From assembly GCF_021049245.1 (NCBI RefSeq), contig NZ_CP088020.1:2300001-2364000 (forward strand): DNA of 64,000 bases, in the 5' to 3' direction. The DNA comes from Radiobacillus kanasensis (lineage in GTDB: Bacteria; Bacillota; Bacilli; Bacillales; Amphibacillaceae). The notes beneath the pieces are model-generated. The model saw nothing but the letters and a program-made list of their open reading frames with translations, did not search any database and was not told the DNA's origin. Below, piece by piece: positions 27,529 to 36,353 of this stretch. Numbering within the stretch: the stretch's first letter is position 1; each line of letters opens with the position of its first letter. A program made the position numbers and the translations under genes.

Positions 27529-27537
27529 ATTATATCA
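27529..27537 (-). promoter_or_regulatory. extended -10 promoter of hemA operon
   Basis: TGATATAAT on the minus strand, giving a leader of about 35 bases before the hemA GTG. The -35 region is poor, as is usual with an extended -10. Confidence 0.6.
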
Positions 27538-27657
27538 TGTCTAATTTGGTATGTTTGATTAAAATGTGAACAGATTTTGAAACAATTATGGTACGATATG
27601 GATGGTAACCACGCCGTTCAAAATACAGCTCGTATGTACTTTACCATAAGAAATTTG

Positions 27658-27663
27658 TATAAT
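27658..27663 (+). promoter_or_regulatory. -10 of the LiaI/LiaF-like gene
   Basis: TATAAT with TGTACT 17 bases upstream (27635-27640). It places the PerR-like box downstream of the start point. Confidence 0.5.
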
Positions 27664-27681
27664 CAAGAAATCAATACTAGA

Positions 27682-27696
27682 TAATAATTATTATAA
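27682..27696. promoter_or_regulatory. PerR-like box
   Basis: TAATAATTATTATAA matches the PerR consensus TTATAATnATTATAA at 13 of 14 defined positions, and Fur's TGATAATnATTATCA at 12. It lies about 12-26 bases past the predicted start point and just before the ribosome site of the plus-strand gene, a repressing position. It is about 185 bp from hemA. Confidence 0.6.
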
Positions 27697-27713
27697 ATAA
27701 CGGAGGAGACACA

Positions 27714-28196
27714 TTGAAAAAGCAGCACTTATTTACGGCCTATATTCTTATTGGGATTGGTGTTTATTTTTTACTTAGGCAGCTAAGACTTCCTATTTTA
27801 ACGGATTTCTATTCATGGCCAACCTTGTTAATGATTTTAGGAATTGCGTTTCTCATCCATAGCTACACCGCTAAAGATTACTCCAATATATTACCTGGAG
27901 TGATTTTACTAGGGATTGGGATTCACTCTTTCGCCATTACGCATTATCCTTTTTGGATTGATCATTGGGGAATGTACCCAATGATTATCGCGATTGCATT
28001 TCTGTTACGATACAGCAAAACGAAATCTGGTCTACTTCCAGGTTTCCTCTTGTTAGCAATCGGTCTATTTGCCATATTTTCAAGAAATAAACCAGCATGG
28101 TTTTCTTGGATCAACCAAATCTTTGAGATAATCGAAACGTTCTGGCCCGTCACACTGATAGCAATAGGGCTCTATATAGTATTTCGAAAAAAATGA
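27714..28196 (+). CDS. LiaI/LiaF-like transmembrane protein
   Basis: 160 aa, almost wholly membrane-embedded: repeated hairpin pairs each with a G-IG or LLGIG motif (YILIGIGVYFLL, MILGIAFLI, VILLGIGIH, FLLLAIGLF, TLIAIGLYIVF), the pattern of the LiaI/LiaF-like N-terminal membrane region (DUF5668 type) without a cytosolic C-domain. The start is TTG at 27714, eight bases after GGAGG. It is divergent from hemA with a PerR-like box before it, so peroxide or metal control is possible. Function is unknown. Confidence 0.75.
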   Translation: MKKQHLFTAYILIGIGVYFLLRQLRLPILTDFYSWPTLLMILGIAFLIHSYTAKDYSNILPGVILLGIGIHSFAITHYPFWIDHWGMYPMIIAIAFLLRYSKTKSGLLPGFLLLAIGLFAIFSRNKPAWFSWINQIFEIIETFWPVTLIAIGLYIVFRKK

Positions 28197-28197
28197 A

Positions 28198-28253
28198 TAC
28201 CACTCCTTAGAGTGGTACAGATTTATAAAATGGAACTCAAGAATGCTTGAGTT
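28198..28253 (+). terminator. double hairpin terminator, second half inside opposite gene
   Basis: First hairpin TACCACTC / GAGTGGTA (28198-28217), then GAACTCAAG / CTTGAGTTC followed by TTTTTTCTTTT (28223-28253). The second hairpin lies in the last codons of the convergent ABC ATPase gene. Confidence 0.75.
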
Positions 28254-28957
28254 CTTTTTTCTTTTGGGGCATCAAACACTTCTTCAGGATGTCCATACTC
28301 TACAATAGAACCATCATGCAAATACACAACCCAGTCCGCCACTTCTTTCGCAAACCCCATTTCATGTGTAACGACAATCATCGTCATTCCATCGTCTGCC
28401 AGTTCCTTCATGGTAGTTAATACTTCACCAACCAACTCAGGGTCAAGTGCAGATGTTGGTTCGTCAAATAACATGACCTCCGGCTTCATGGCTAACGCTC
28501 GAGCAATAGCTACTCGTTGCTTTTGTCCACCAGAAAGCTGGGAAGGATACACATCCGATTTATCCGCTAAGCCTACTTTATCCAATAAATGTAGAGCATT
28601 GTTCCTGGCATCTTCTTTCTTTTCTTTTTTTACGTAGATAGGAGCTTCCATTACATTTTCTAAAACTGTACGATGAGGGAATAAATTAAAATGTTGAAAC
28701 ACCATACCAACTTTTTGACGGATTACATTGAGATTGTCTTTACTTTGATGAATCTCTTTTCCATCTAGAACAATGGTACCCCCATTGTTTTTTTCTAGAA
28801 AGTTGAGACAGCGAAGTAATGTACTTTTTCCTGAACCACTAGCACCAATTAAAACGACAACATCACTTTCTTTCACAGACAAATCGATATCTTTTAAAAC
28901 ATGCAAAGATCCAAAAGACTTGTTTAATTTCTCGACACGTATCATCTCTTTTACCAA
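28223..28957 (-). CDS. polar amino-acid ABC transporter ATP-binding protein
   Basis: ATPase of a GlnQ/TcyC-class importer, 244 aa. Walker [12 protein letters not shown] (about 37-47), Q-loop QHFNLFPH, signature [15 protein letters not shown] (about 141), Walker [13 protein letters not shown] and switch His VVTHEMGFA. The start is TTG at 28957, six bases after AGGAGGGG; the ATG four codons later is too far from it. It lies 12 bp after the permease gene. The substrate class is clear, the exact amino acid not. Confidence 0.92.
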   Translation of the reverse strand: MVKEMIRVEKLNKSFGSLHVLKDIDLSVKESDVVVLIGASGSGKSTLLRCLNFLEKNNGGTIVLDGKEIHQSKDNLNVIRQKVGMVFQHFNLFPHRTVLENVMEAPIYVKKEKKEDARNNALHLLDKVGLADKSDVYPSQLSGGQKQRVAIARALAMKPEVMLFDEPTSALDPELVGEVLTTMKELADDGMTMIVVTHEMGFAKEVADWVVYLHDGSIVEYGHPEEVFDAPKEKRTQAFLSSIL

Positions 28958-28969
28958 GGTTATCCCCTC

Positions 28970-29653
28970 CTAATCGCTTATTGCTAATTTTTTCTCCATC
29001 CCATTTACCATTACGGTTAAAACAGCCACCAATATTAAGTAGTAGATGGCACATATCATTAGCCAGGTCATATAGTCGAATGTATTAGCACCCATCGTTG
29101 TAGAAACGTTAAAGATTTCGGCTAGACCAATGAACGCGGCTAAGGAGGAATCTTTCAACCCTATAATGAATTGATTGCCTAGAGGTGGTAAAGCCCTTCG
29201 AAAAGCCTGCGGCAGAATGATTCTGCGCATCGTTAACATCGTGGACATCCCCAATGAGCGTCCCGCTTCTGACTGTCCCTTGTCAATCGATTGAATCGAT
29301 CCCCTAAAAATCTCTGCGATGTAGGCCCCGTTATGAAAGGCGAGCCCCCATGTTGCGGCCCAAAAGTCTTCTACGTTCCAAATCGAGGATAATCCATAAT
29401 AAAAGATAAAAATTTGCACGATGAGCGGCGTGCCACGAACGATGTAAATATAAAGATCAGCCAACTTTTGTAACCATTTAAGATGAGAGATTTTTAGTAG
29501 AGCAAAAAATAAGCCAATGAAGATTGCAATTAATATGGATAAAACAGTAAGTCGTATCGTTAGCCAACTGGCTTCTAGAAACATACCCTTACTTTCAATA
29601 AGGGCATTTCCTACTCCCTGCATAAAATGCCAAAAATCAAGAATTGTACTCAA
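28970..29653 (-). CDS. polar amino-acid ABC transporter permease
   Basis: 227 aa HisM/GlnP-family permease with about five membrane segments, the family's LTVRLT-like opening (SWLTIRLTVLSILIAI), RGTPLIVQIF (about 92-101) and the EAA loop EAGRSLGMSTMLTMRRIILPQA (about 146-167, its last part contacting the ATPase). TTG start spaced seven bases after AAAGGAG. A terminator-like hairpin separates it from the binding-protein gene, which would set binding protein above permease. Confidence 0.92.
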   Translation of the reverse strand: MSTILDFWHFMQGVGNALIESKGMFLEASWLTIRLTVLSILIAIFIGLFFALLKISHLKWLQKLADLYIYIVRGTPLIVQIFIFYYGLSSIWNVEDFWAATWGLAFHNGAYIAEIFRGSIQSIDKGQSEAGRSLGMSTMLTMRRIILPQAFRRALPPLGNQFIIGLKDSSLAAFIGLAEIFNVSTTMGANTFDYMTWLMICAIYYLILVAVLTVMVNGMEKKLAISD

Positions 29654-29685
29654 TGGGAAACTCCTTTCCTAAGGTACATATTTTG

Positions 29686-29718
29686 TAAAAACCCCCTTAG
29701 CTCTTCAAGCAAGGGGGA
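29686..29718 (-). terminator. attenuating hairpin between binding-protein and permease genes
   Basis: CCCCCTT / AAGGGGG stem then TTTTTAC on the minus strand, within the operon. Such hairpins allow partial read-through and 3' end protection of the binding-protein mRNA. Confidence 0.7.
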
Positions 29719-29727
29719 AGAAGTTCT

Positions 29728-30543
29728 TTATTCTGGTCGAACGGAAATGTCCTCACCAAAATATTTCTTACTAATCTCCGTTAAAGTACCATTATTTCTT
29801 AACGTTTCAAGTGCTTCGTTCACTGCCTTTAAAAGCTCTGGATTATCCTTGGAGACCGCTACGGCTTGTTCACTGCGGTCAATCATAGATTTCCCTTTTA
29901 TTTCTAATCCACCTGTACCGATCGCTTCTTTTCCCGTGAGAAAATCCGTAATAACTGCGTCATGCTTCCCCTTTGCTAGTGCTTGTAAGGCAACCACATC
30001 ACTGCTATACACCTTCACATTTTCTGTTACTTCCTCTGCATACTTCGCATACGTAGAACCTTTGGAAACACCGATTTCTTTGCCATTCAAATCTTCTAAT
30101 TTCTCCACATCACTTTCTGGACGCGTGAAAATTTGAGCCCCAGAATAGTAATAAGGGATGGAGAAATCAACACTTTCCTTTCGTTTATCTGTTATCGTAT
30201 GACTCGCCACTGCTGCATCAAACTTTCCTGTCTTCACTCCTTCCACAATAGCGGAAAACTTGTATTTTTCCTGGGCTGTCTCTAAACCAAGTTCTTTTGC
30301 TATCGCATTTCCTACATCAATATCGTATCCCGTCATTTCCCCACTTGTCTTCACCCAACTAAATGGTTTAAACTCGCCTGAAGCAGCAAATGTGAACGTT
30401 CCTTCTGTCACCAAATTATATTTCGAGTCATTTGTCTCACCTTGTTCGGATTCTTGACTAGAATCACTTGACCCACAGGCTGCTAGTCCAAGCAACCCCG
30501 CTACCATGATCAGTCCACTCAACAGTTTTGAAAGGGGTCTCAT
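29728..30543 (-). CDS. polar amino-acid ABC transporter substrate-binding lipoprotein
   Basis: 271 aa. Lipoprotein signal with lipobox LAAC (Cys about 23) and Ser/Glu-rich linker, then a type II periplasmic-binding fold (SBP_bac_3): FTFAASGEFKPFSW, GYDIDVGNAIAKELG, FDAAVASHTITDKRKESVDFSIPYY, GVSKGSTYAKYAEE and KHDAVITD. Anchored outside the membrane, it feeds the permease/ATPase pair downstream. RBS GGAGAAGGAGAGG. Ligand unresolved (glutamine, cystine and others share this fold). Confidence 0.92.
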   Translation of the reverse strand: MRPLSKLLSGLIMVAGLLGLAACGSSDSSQESEQGETNDSKYNLVTEGTFTFAASGEFKPFSWVKTSGEMTGYDIDVGNAIAKELGLETAQEKYKFSAIVEGVKTGKFDAAVASHTITDKRKESVDFSIPYYYSGAQIFTRPESDVEKLEDLNGKEIGVSKGSTYAKYAEEVTENVKVYSSDVVALQALAKGKHDAVITDFLTGKEAIGTGGLEIKGKSMIDRSEQAVAVSKDNPELLKAVNEALETLRNNGTLTEISKKYFGEDISVRPE

Positions 30544-30565
30544 TTTAAGATAAACCTCTCCTTCT

Positions 30566-30600
30566 CCTATTTTTAAATAGGGGTATTTAATAATACCTAT
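30566..30600 (-). promoter_or_regulatory. competing hairpins in the transporter leader
   Basis: Two inverted repeats share the CCTAT segment: CCTATTT / AAATAGG (30566-30581) and ATAGG..GTATT / AATACCTAT (30577-30600). The first abuts the ribosome site (30555-30565). They cannot form together. The second could also be a DNA operator. Confidence 0.35.
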
Positions 30601-30827
30601 GTTAGGATATAAACGAGTATTACTGAGAAGACAATGACCGAGAGGCTTTGCTATATGAAAATACAGGAAGGCTAGTTAGTTCTTTTTGCTAAAAAGCGAT
30701 TAAGGTAAAAGGTTCAAATATAAACTTCCGAGTGAAGTTAAAAATAAGGCTGTTTACTAAAAGTTTGTTGTTTGATAGTTTATATAGACCGCGACGTAAG
30801 TGGTGAATCTATATGCCGGCGCTCCGG

Positions 30828-30933
30828 CAGAATACTCCGCTTTCCGCGGGCACGGCCTCAGCTTCCTCGGAAGAACCCCACTTCCTGCGGGATCTTCGGC
30901 TCGCGCTGTTCCCGCAGGAGTCTCCGTATTCTG
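30828..30933. repeat. palindromic G+C-rich intergenic repeat
   Basis: 106 bp with terminal inverted repeats: left end CAGAATACTCCGC...GCGGG, right end CCCGC...CCGTATTCTG. Inside, CGCGGG / CCCGCAGG and CTTCCTCGGAAG palindromes. It matches a frequent intergenic element of Bacillaceae genomes as I recall it (MITE-like or REP-like). Much richer in G+C than its A/T-rich flanks. Confidence 0.7.
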
Positions 30934-31103
30934 CCTTCGCTAAGTTCATATTTTCAGAATTTGGTGAAGTTTTACGTTTAAACTAAAGAATTGAACCCTA
31001 CTTAAATGAGTTCGATGTACTTTAAATTACTTTTTTAATGGATTTGTGAGCTGTTCTAAATAACCTCCTTTGTTTATATGTATTACACGTAAGTTGCTCA
31101 TAA

Positions 31104-31413
31104 CTATTAAAGGTTCTTTTTCCTCATTTTTTTAGTGTAGGCAACTATTATGGGTCAGCTACTTACGGAAATCAGCATCGTACACACACCGAGCAGTCAC
31201 TAAACCGAGGTTTTCTAATTACTTTTGATATTTTGTTACGTCGTATTTTCTATCAACTGCGAGAACATAAGTTCATTATTTTGCTAGTTGCGATTGCTGT
31301 ATTACATTTTTAAACTTTGGATCTTAAGCAGAGTCATTTCTGGTGTTCTAGGTATTATAAGCATAATCATTGCAGTATTTATTGTAGATACAAAACGAAG
31401 AAATCCTGTTTAG
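31104..31413 (+). pseudogene. possible relic of a small membrane protein gene
   Basis: An open frame of 69 codons (31104-31310) with protein-like composition ends in a hydrophobic segment (HKFIILLVAIAVLHF), then a stop. Shifting frame by one base continues with KLWILSRVISGVLGIIS...VDTKRRNPV up to the stop at 31411. No ATG/GTG and no ribosome site is seen at the left end. It reads like a frameshifted, start-less remnant; chance is not excluded. Confidence 0.3.
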
Positions 31414-31464
31414 TAAATCAAAAGTAAAAAAGTTCAGTACCCCATCGAAGAGGTAGATGATAAT

Positions 31465-31503
31465 ACAAAAAAAGTGAACAGGACCGAAATCCCATTCACT
31501 CTT
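31465..31503 (-). terminator. terminator after ysxC
   Basis: AGTGAATGGGA / TCCTGTTCACT stem followed by TTTTTTT on the minus strand, right after the ysxC stop. Confidence 0.8.
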
Positions 31504-31508
31504 CTTTC

Positions 31509-32090
31509 TTATAAAAACTGTTGTAACACTCTCCACGCCTCTTCTTTTCCTTCTCCTGTTTCGGAAGAAAAAGGGACAAGAATATCGTCGTTGGATAGCT
31601 GTAATGTTTGTTTAATCTTCTTCACATGTGCTGCTCGTTTACTTTTCCCAATCTTATCAAGCTTGGTCGCAATGACAATGATGGGTAATTCATAAAACGA
31701 TAAAAATTCATACATGCGTTGGTCATCAGCAGTTGGTTCATGACGCATATCCACGACTAAAACAGCTGCTTTTAAATTTTCTCTCTGTATAAAGTATTCC
31801 TCCAACATCTTGCCCCAAGCTTCTCTTTCTTTTTTGGAAACTTTGGCATACCCATATCCAGGCACATCTACAAAATGAAAACGTTCATTGATTTTATAGA
31901 AGTTCAAGGTTTGAGTCTTTCCGGGCTTAGATGATGTTCGAGCTAGACTTTTTCGATTAATCATCTTATTAATAAACGATGATTTCCCCACATTTGAGCG
32001 TCCAGCTAAAGCGATCTCTGGTAATAATTCATTTGGATACTGTTTTTTTGAAACAGCACTAATTACAATTTCCGCACTAGTTACTTTCAT
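31509..32090 (-). CDS. ysxC: ribosome-biogenesis GTPase YsxC/EngB
   Basis: Essential GTPase needed for 50S subunit assembly. 193 aa. G1 [12 protein letters not shown] (about 29-40), switch [16 protein letters not shown]3 DVPGYG, G4 ATKLDK and G5 SSETGEG near the C-terminus. Start codon lies one base after the lonA stop, so coupled to lonA as in B. subtilis. Confidence 0.97.
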   Translation of the reverse strand: MKVTSAEIVISAVSKKQYPNELLPEIALAGRSNVGKSSFINKMINRKSLARTSSKPGKTQTLNFYKINERFHFVDVPGYGYAKVSKKEREAWGKMLEEYFIQRENLKAAVLVVDMRHEPTADDQRMYEFLSFYELPIIVIATKLDKIGKSKRAAHVKKIKQTLQLSNDDILVPFSSETGEGKEEAWRVLQQFL

Positions 32091-32091
32091 T

Positions 32092-34410
32092 CTACTCCCC
32101 CGATAATGCGTGCTCTAATACTTGATCTAAATGACTTACAGGTATAAATGTCAGACCTTCGCGAACACTTTCTGGTATATCTTCTAAGTCCTTTTCATTA
32201 TCTGCTGGCATTAGAATCGTTGTCAACCCCGCACGATGGGCACTTAAGGATTTTTCCTTTAATCCACCAATCGGAAGCACCCTTCCTCTTAAGGTGATTT
32301 CCCCCGTCATTCCTACCTCTTTTTTTACAGGACGCCCTGTTAGAGCAGATACAAGCGCCGTCGCAATCGTGATTCCAGCAGATGGACCGTCCTTCGGTGT
32401 TGCCCCTTCTGGGACGTGAATGTGGATATCGTTCTTTTCATGAAAATCTGTTGGAATACCTAATTCTTCTGCACGAGAGCGGATGTAACTGAAGGCTGCT
32501 TGGGCAGATTCTCTCATCACTTCACCCAACTTACCTGTTAGTGTAAGTTTGCCTTTTCCAGGATATAAAGAAACCTCAATAGATAGTGTGTCCCCACCAG
32601 CTGTCGTATAAGCTAGTCCAGTTGCTGCCCCAACTTGATCCTCTTCTTCCATTCTTCCATAGCGGAATCTAGGCTTTCCAAGCAATGCTTCAAGTTGCTT
32701 TTCGGTAATAATGACCCGTTTTTTATCTTCTGAGACAATTATTTTAGCTGCTTTTCTACAAATGGAAGCCAGTTGACGCTCTAGTCCACGGACACCCGCT
32801 TCTCTTGTATAGGTTCGGATCAGCTTTAACATTGCTTCTTCTTTAACTTGAAGCTGGCCCTTCGTCAATCCGTTTTCTTTGATCTGTTTTGGAAGTAAAT
32901 GATCATTTGCGATATGAAGCTTTTCTACTTCCGTATAACCTGCAATCGAAATAATTTCCATCCGATCTAGCAACGGACCAGGAATCGATCCTAAATTATT
33001 TGCTGTTGCGATAAACATAACTTTTGATAAATCATAAGTTTCTTCAATAAAGTGATCACTAAAGTTACTGTTTTGTTCTGGGTCTAATACTTCTAGCATT
33101 GCCGCAGATGGATCCCCTCGAAAATCACTCGCCATTTTATCAATTTCATCTAGTAGAAAAATGGGGTTTATCGTTTCCGCTTTTTTCATGCCTTGAATGA
33201 TACGACCAGGCATCGCCCCAACATATGTTCTACGGTGTCCACGTATTTCTGCTTCATCACGAACTCCGCCTAAGGAGATGCGGACGAAGTTTCGATTAAT
33301 CGCCTTTGCGATCGAGCGTGCTAGAGACGTTTTCCCTACGCCCGGTGGCCCAGCCAAACAGAGGATAGGTCCTTTAATCGAATTCGTTAATTTTTGAACA
33401 GCTAAATACTCTAGCACTCGTTCCTTCACTTTTTCGAGACCGTAATGATCTTCATCCAGTATTTTTTCAGCATGATTGATATCTAAATTATCCTCTGTTT
33501 GTTTCGACCAAGGTAAGGATAACAACCAATCCAAATAGTTACGAATAACAGAGCTTTCCGCCGAGCTTTGCGGGATTTTTTCGTAACGATCTAATTCCTT
33601 TTTCGCTACTTTTTCAATCCGTTCCGGCATGTCCGATTTCTCGATACGCTCTAAGAGCTGACCAACTTCTCCAGACTTGCCATCCTTATCGCCTAGTTCT
33701 TTCTGTATAGCTTTCATTTGCTCACGCAAATAGTATTCCTTTTGCGTTTTTTCCATGGACTTTTTGACACGTTGTCCAATCTTCTTTTCTAAATTGAGTA
33801 CTTCTTTTTCATTGGAAATAAGCTTAATTAAGTGTTGAAGACGTTCTTTGATATCTTCCATTTCCAGCAATTCTTGTTTGTCTTTCACCTTAAGGGACAA
33901 ATGAGAAGTAATGATATCCGCTAATCGTCCAGGTTCCTCAATGTCTACAACAGTAGCAACCGTTTCCTGGCTAATTTTTTTCGATACCTTTATGTACTGT
34001 TCAAATTGCTCTAACAAGGAACGCATCAACGCTTTTTCTTCGTTTTCATTTCCATGTATATCTTTAAACTCTTGTATTTCTACAACAAACTGTTCTTCAT
34101 CCTCAACGAATTGTACGATTTCTCCACGAGATAACCCTTCCACAAGTACACGAATGGTACCATTTGGAAGCTTTAGCATTTGCTTTACTTTTGCCAGTGT
34201 TCCAATCCGGTAAATATCTTTTGCTTCTGGGTCATCAACTCCACTTTCTTTTTGTGCGGCTAGAAATATATTATGATCATCCATCATTGCTTTTTCCAAC
34301 GCGTGGACAGATTTATCTCTACCGACATCTAAATGTAAAACCATGGATGGAAATACTAACAAACCTCTTAAAGGAAGGAGGGGAAGTTGTATTTTATTCG
34401 GTTCTGACAT
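32092..34410 (-). CDS. lonA: ATP-dependent protease LonA
   Basis: Cytosolic ATP-dependent serine protease degrading misfolded and regulatory proteins. 772 aa from the ATG at 34410 ([16 protein letters not shown]), which has GGAGGTG six bases upstream; frame extension to 34470 is without support. Lon substrate-binding N-domain, coiled middle, AAA+ Walker [13 protein letters not shown] (about 350), Walker [10 protein letters not shown], and the C-terminal Ser-Lys protease: [10 protein letters not shown] and [14 protein letters not shown]. Own promoter upstream, ysxC downstream. Confidence 0.97.
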   Translation of the reverse strand: MSEPNKIQLPLLPLRGLLVFPSMVLHLDVGRDKSVHALEKAMMDDHNIFLAAQKESGVDDPEAKDIYRIGTLAKVKQMLKLPNGTIRVLVEGLSRGEIVQFVEDEEQFVVEIQEFKDIHGNENEEKALMRSLLEQFEQYIKVSKKISQETVATVVDIEEPGRLADIITSHLSLKVKDKQELLEMEDIKERLQHLIKLISNEKEVLNLEKKIGQRVKKSMEKTQKEYYLREQMKAIQKELGDKDGKSGEVGQLLERIEKSDMPERIEKVAKKELDRYEKIPQSSAESSVIRNYLDWLLSLPWSKQTEDNLDINHAEKILDEDHYGLEKVKERVLEYLAVQKLTNSIKGPILCLAGPPGVGKTSLARSIAKAINRNFVRISLGGVRDEAEIRGHRRTYVGAMPGRIIQGMKKAETINPIFLLDEIDKMASDFRGDPSAAMLEVLDPEQNSNFSDHFIEETYDLSKVMFIATANNLGSIPGPLLDRMEIISIAGYTEVEKLHIANDHLLPKQIKENGLTKGQLQVKEEAMLKLIRTYTREAGVRGLERQLASICRKAAKIIVSEDKKRVIITEKQLEALLGKPRFRYGRMEEEDQVGAATGLAYTTAGGDTLSIEVSLYPGKGKLTLTGKLGEVMRESAQAAFSYIRSRAEELGIPTDFHEKNDIHIHVPEGATPKDGPSAGITIATALVSALTGRPVKKEVGMTGEITLRGRVLPIGGLKEKSLSAHRAGLTTILMPADNEKDLEDIPESVREGLTFIPVSHLDQVLEHALSGE

Positions 34411-34503
34411 CTTTGGCACCTCCATAAACTCAACACGAAATCCATACATTAGTATGGCTTTATCTGACACATCTATGATTTCTTTTTACACGAGTATTCT
34501 TAA

Positions 34504-34532
34504 AGTGTAAAGAAAAGATAATTTTTTGTAAA
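34504..34532 (-). promoter_or_regulatory. candidate promoter of lonA
   Basis: -35 TTTACA (34527-34532), 17 bp, -10 TACACT (34504-34509), minus strand, in the lonB-lonA gap. No CtsR or CIRCE element was seen. Confidence 0.5.
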
Positions 34533-34541
34533 ACTTAATGA

Positions 34542-36209
34542 TTATACAGAGTCCGCTTTTGGACTTTCGAAGCGAAGATCGCTTGTCATTTCTTGTTGCT
34601 CTTCTTTTGACCAGACGGCATGGGTTAAAGCTTCCTTAAAGGTAGAAACAGGAATAATTCGGATTCCACTAATTTGATCAAATACCTTTTGCTGATTATC
34701 AACAGGTATAAGGACTTGTTTTGCTCCAGCTTGCTTAGCCGCTTTAATTTTCGTCAATACTCCACCTACTGGATTTACATCTCCATGTAAGCTTATTTCC
34801 CCTGTAAACGCCGTATCGAAACGGATCGGGACTTTATGAATGACCGAATAAATCGATAGCGCGAGGGCGAGCCCAGCGGATGGTCCGTCTACTGGGATAC
34901 CACCGGAAAAGTTAACATGAATATCATATTGATGCGTTGGGGTTCCGATAGACCGGAGAAAAGTAAGGACGTTCTCACTAGAGCCTTTCGCCATGCTCTT
35001 TCGTCTGATAGACTTCGATTGATTCCCGAGCTGCTCCTCTTCGGCTATCCCGGTAATCTTTAAGCTACCTCCGTTTTCAGAAGGTAAAGCTTTTGTTTCA
35101 ATTTCCAGTACTAAGCCACTGCTCGGCCCATGAACAGCAAGGCCATGAATACTCCCTATTCTCATTCTTTCCTTTATAATCGGTTTGATATTCGGAGTTA
35201 GTCTACTTGCTTCAATTACCCATTCCATATCCGCTTGCTTAATTAAAGGATCAGAGGGAGTCGTGAAGCTAGAAGCAATCTGAATAAGGTTAATAGCTTC
35301 CCTTCCATTTCTTGCATAAAGCGATAATATATCTAATGCCGCCTCTTCTATTTGACACTGCAGTTTTTCGCTCGCACGCTTAGCAATCTCTTTGATTTCT
35401 ATTACTTCTAAATCACGAAAATAAATTTCTAGACACCGAGAACGGATCGCTGGAGGAATTTCTTCTGGCATTCTAGTGGTTGCACCAATTAATCGAAAGT
35501 CAGCTGGAAGCCCGTTCGTAAAAATATCATGGATATGGTAAGGAATATTTTTGTTTTCTTCACTATAATAAGCACTTTCAAAATGTACTTTTCGATCTTC
35601 CAATACTTTTAAAAGCTTATTCATTTGGATGGGATGCAGTTCCCCTATTTCATCAATAAACAGAACACCGCCATGGGCGTTCGAGACTGCACCTTTTTTG
35701 GGCTGGGGCACACCCGCTTGTCCCATTGCACCAGCACCTTGATAAATGGGATCATGGACAGACCCTATTAACGGATCGGCTACTCCACGTTCATCGAACC
35801 TTGCTGTTGTCGCATCCAATTCCACAAAAGGGGAAGTTCCTCTAAAAGGGCTATCTGCTTTTCGTTTCGCTTCATTTAAAACAAGCCTAGCCGCCGCGGT
35901 TTTCCCAATTCCAGGAGGACCATATATAATAACGTGTTGCGGATTCTTCCCACATAAAGCAGCTCGTAATGCACGGATACCATCTTCTTGTCCAATAATA
36001 TCGGCTAACTGTGCTGGTCTGATTTTTTCCGATAATGGGACCGTCAGGGAGATAGATTTCATTGCTCTTAATTTTTCTTTTTCTTTATTGGATTCCTTCT
36101 CAATGGAAACTTTATTTGTACGTTGACCTCTAAGTAAATTCCAAAAATAAAGCCCAATCACAATACCAAAGAAAAGCTGAATAATCATTACAATACTAAC
36201 AAGATTCAT
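34542..36209 (-). CDS. lonB: sporulation-associated protease LonB
   Basis: Membrane-anchored Lon-type protease; in B. subtilis forespore-expressed. 555 aa. One N-terminal membrane segment (about 4-24), AAA+ domain with YGPPGIGKTAAARLV (about 95) and VLFIDEIGELHP, a long insertion between Walker motifs, and the C-terminal Lon Ser-Lys dyad (DGPSAGLALAL, GGVLTKIKAAKQAG). Lacks the LonA N-domain, as is typical of LonB. RBS GGAGGT. Lies between clpX and lonA as in B. subtilis. Confidence 0.96.
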   Translation of the reverse strand: MNLVSIVMIIQLFFGIVIGLYFWNLLRGQRTNKVSIEKESNKEKEKLRAMKSISLTVPLSEKIRPAQLADIIGQEDGIRALRAALCGKNPQHVIIYGPPGIGKTAAARLVLNEAKRKADSPFRGTSPFVELDATTARFDERGVADPLIGSVHDPIYQGAGAMGQAGVPQPKKGAVSNAHGGVLFIDEIGELHPIQMNKLLKVLEDRKVHFESAYYSEENKNIPYHIHDIFTNGLPADFRLIGATTRMPEEIPPAIRSRCLEIYFRDLEVIEIKEIAKRASEKLQCQIEEAALDILSLYARNGREAINLIQIASSFTTPSDPLIKQADMEWVIEASRLTPNIKPIIKERMRIGSIHGLAVHGPSSGLVLEIETKALPSENGGSLKITGIAEEEQLGNQSKSIRRKSMAKGSSENVLTFLRSIGTPTHQYDIHVNFSGGIPVDGPSAGLALALSIYSVIHKVPIRFDTAFTGEISLHGDVNPVGGVLTKIKAAKQAGAKQVLIPVDNQQKVFDQISGIRIIPVSTFKEALTHAVWSKEEQQEMTSDLRFESPKADSV

Positions 36210-36311
36210 GTTGTACCTCCATAAAACAGTCTTACTTGTCAGTATCTCCTCAACTTATATTCAATAAACGAATGAAATGCCGTCCAAAACTAAAAATTTC
36301 CGAAACATAGA

Positions 36312-36342
36312 TAAATCCCTTGTGATTGACACAAGGGATTTT
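36312..36342 (-). terminator. terminator of clpX
   Basis: AATCCCTTGTG / CACAAGGGATT hairpin with a four-base loop region, just after the clpX stop. Confidence 0.75.
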
Positions 36343-36353
36343 CTAAAGAAGAT

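Larger units (their letters stand above)
30544..31508. other. 965-bp gene-poor region
   Basis: Contains the transporter leader, a palindromic repeat (30828-30933), a relic reading frame (31104-31413) and the ysxC terminator. Apparent frames across the palindrome have no ribosome site. Nothing else was recognised. Confidence 0.6.

Noticed and set aside
30772..30981. Plus-strand frame over the palindromic repeat
   Set aside because: Arises from the repeat itself; no ribosome site, biased composition.
34411..34470. 20-residue N-terminal extension of LonA
   Set aside because: GGAGGTG sits inside it, right before the family start MSEPNKIQ.
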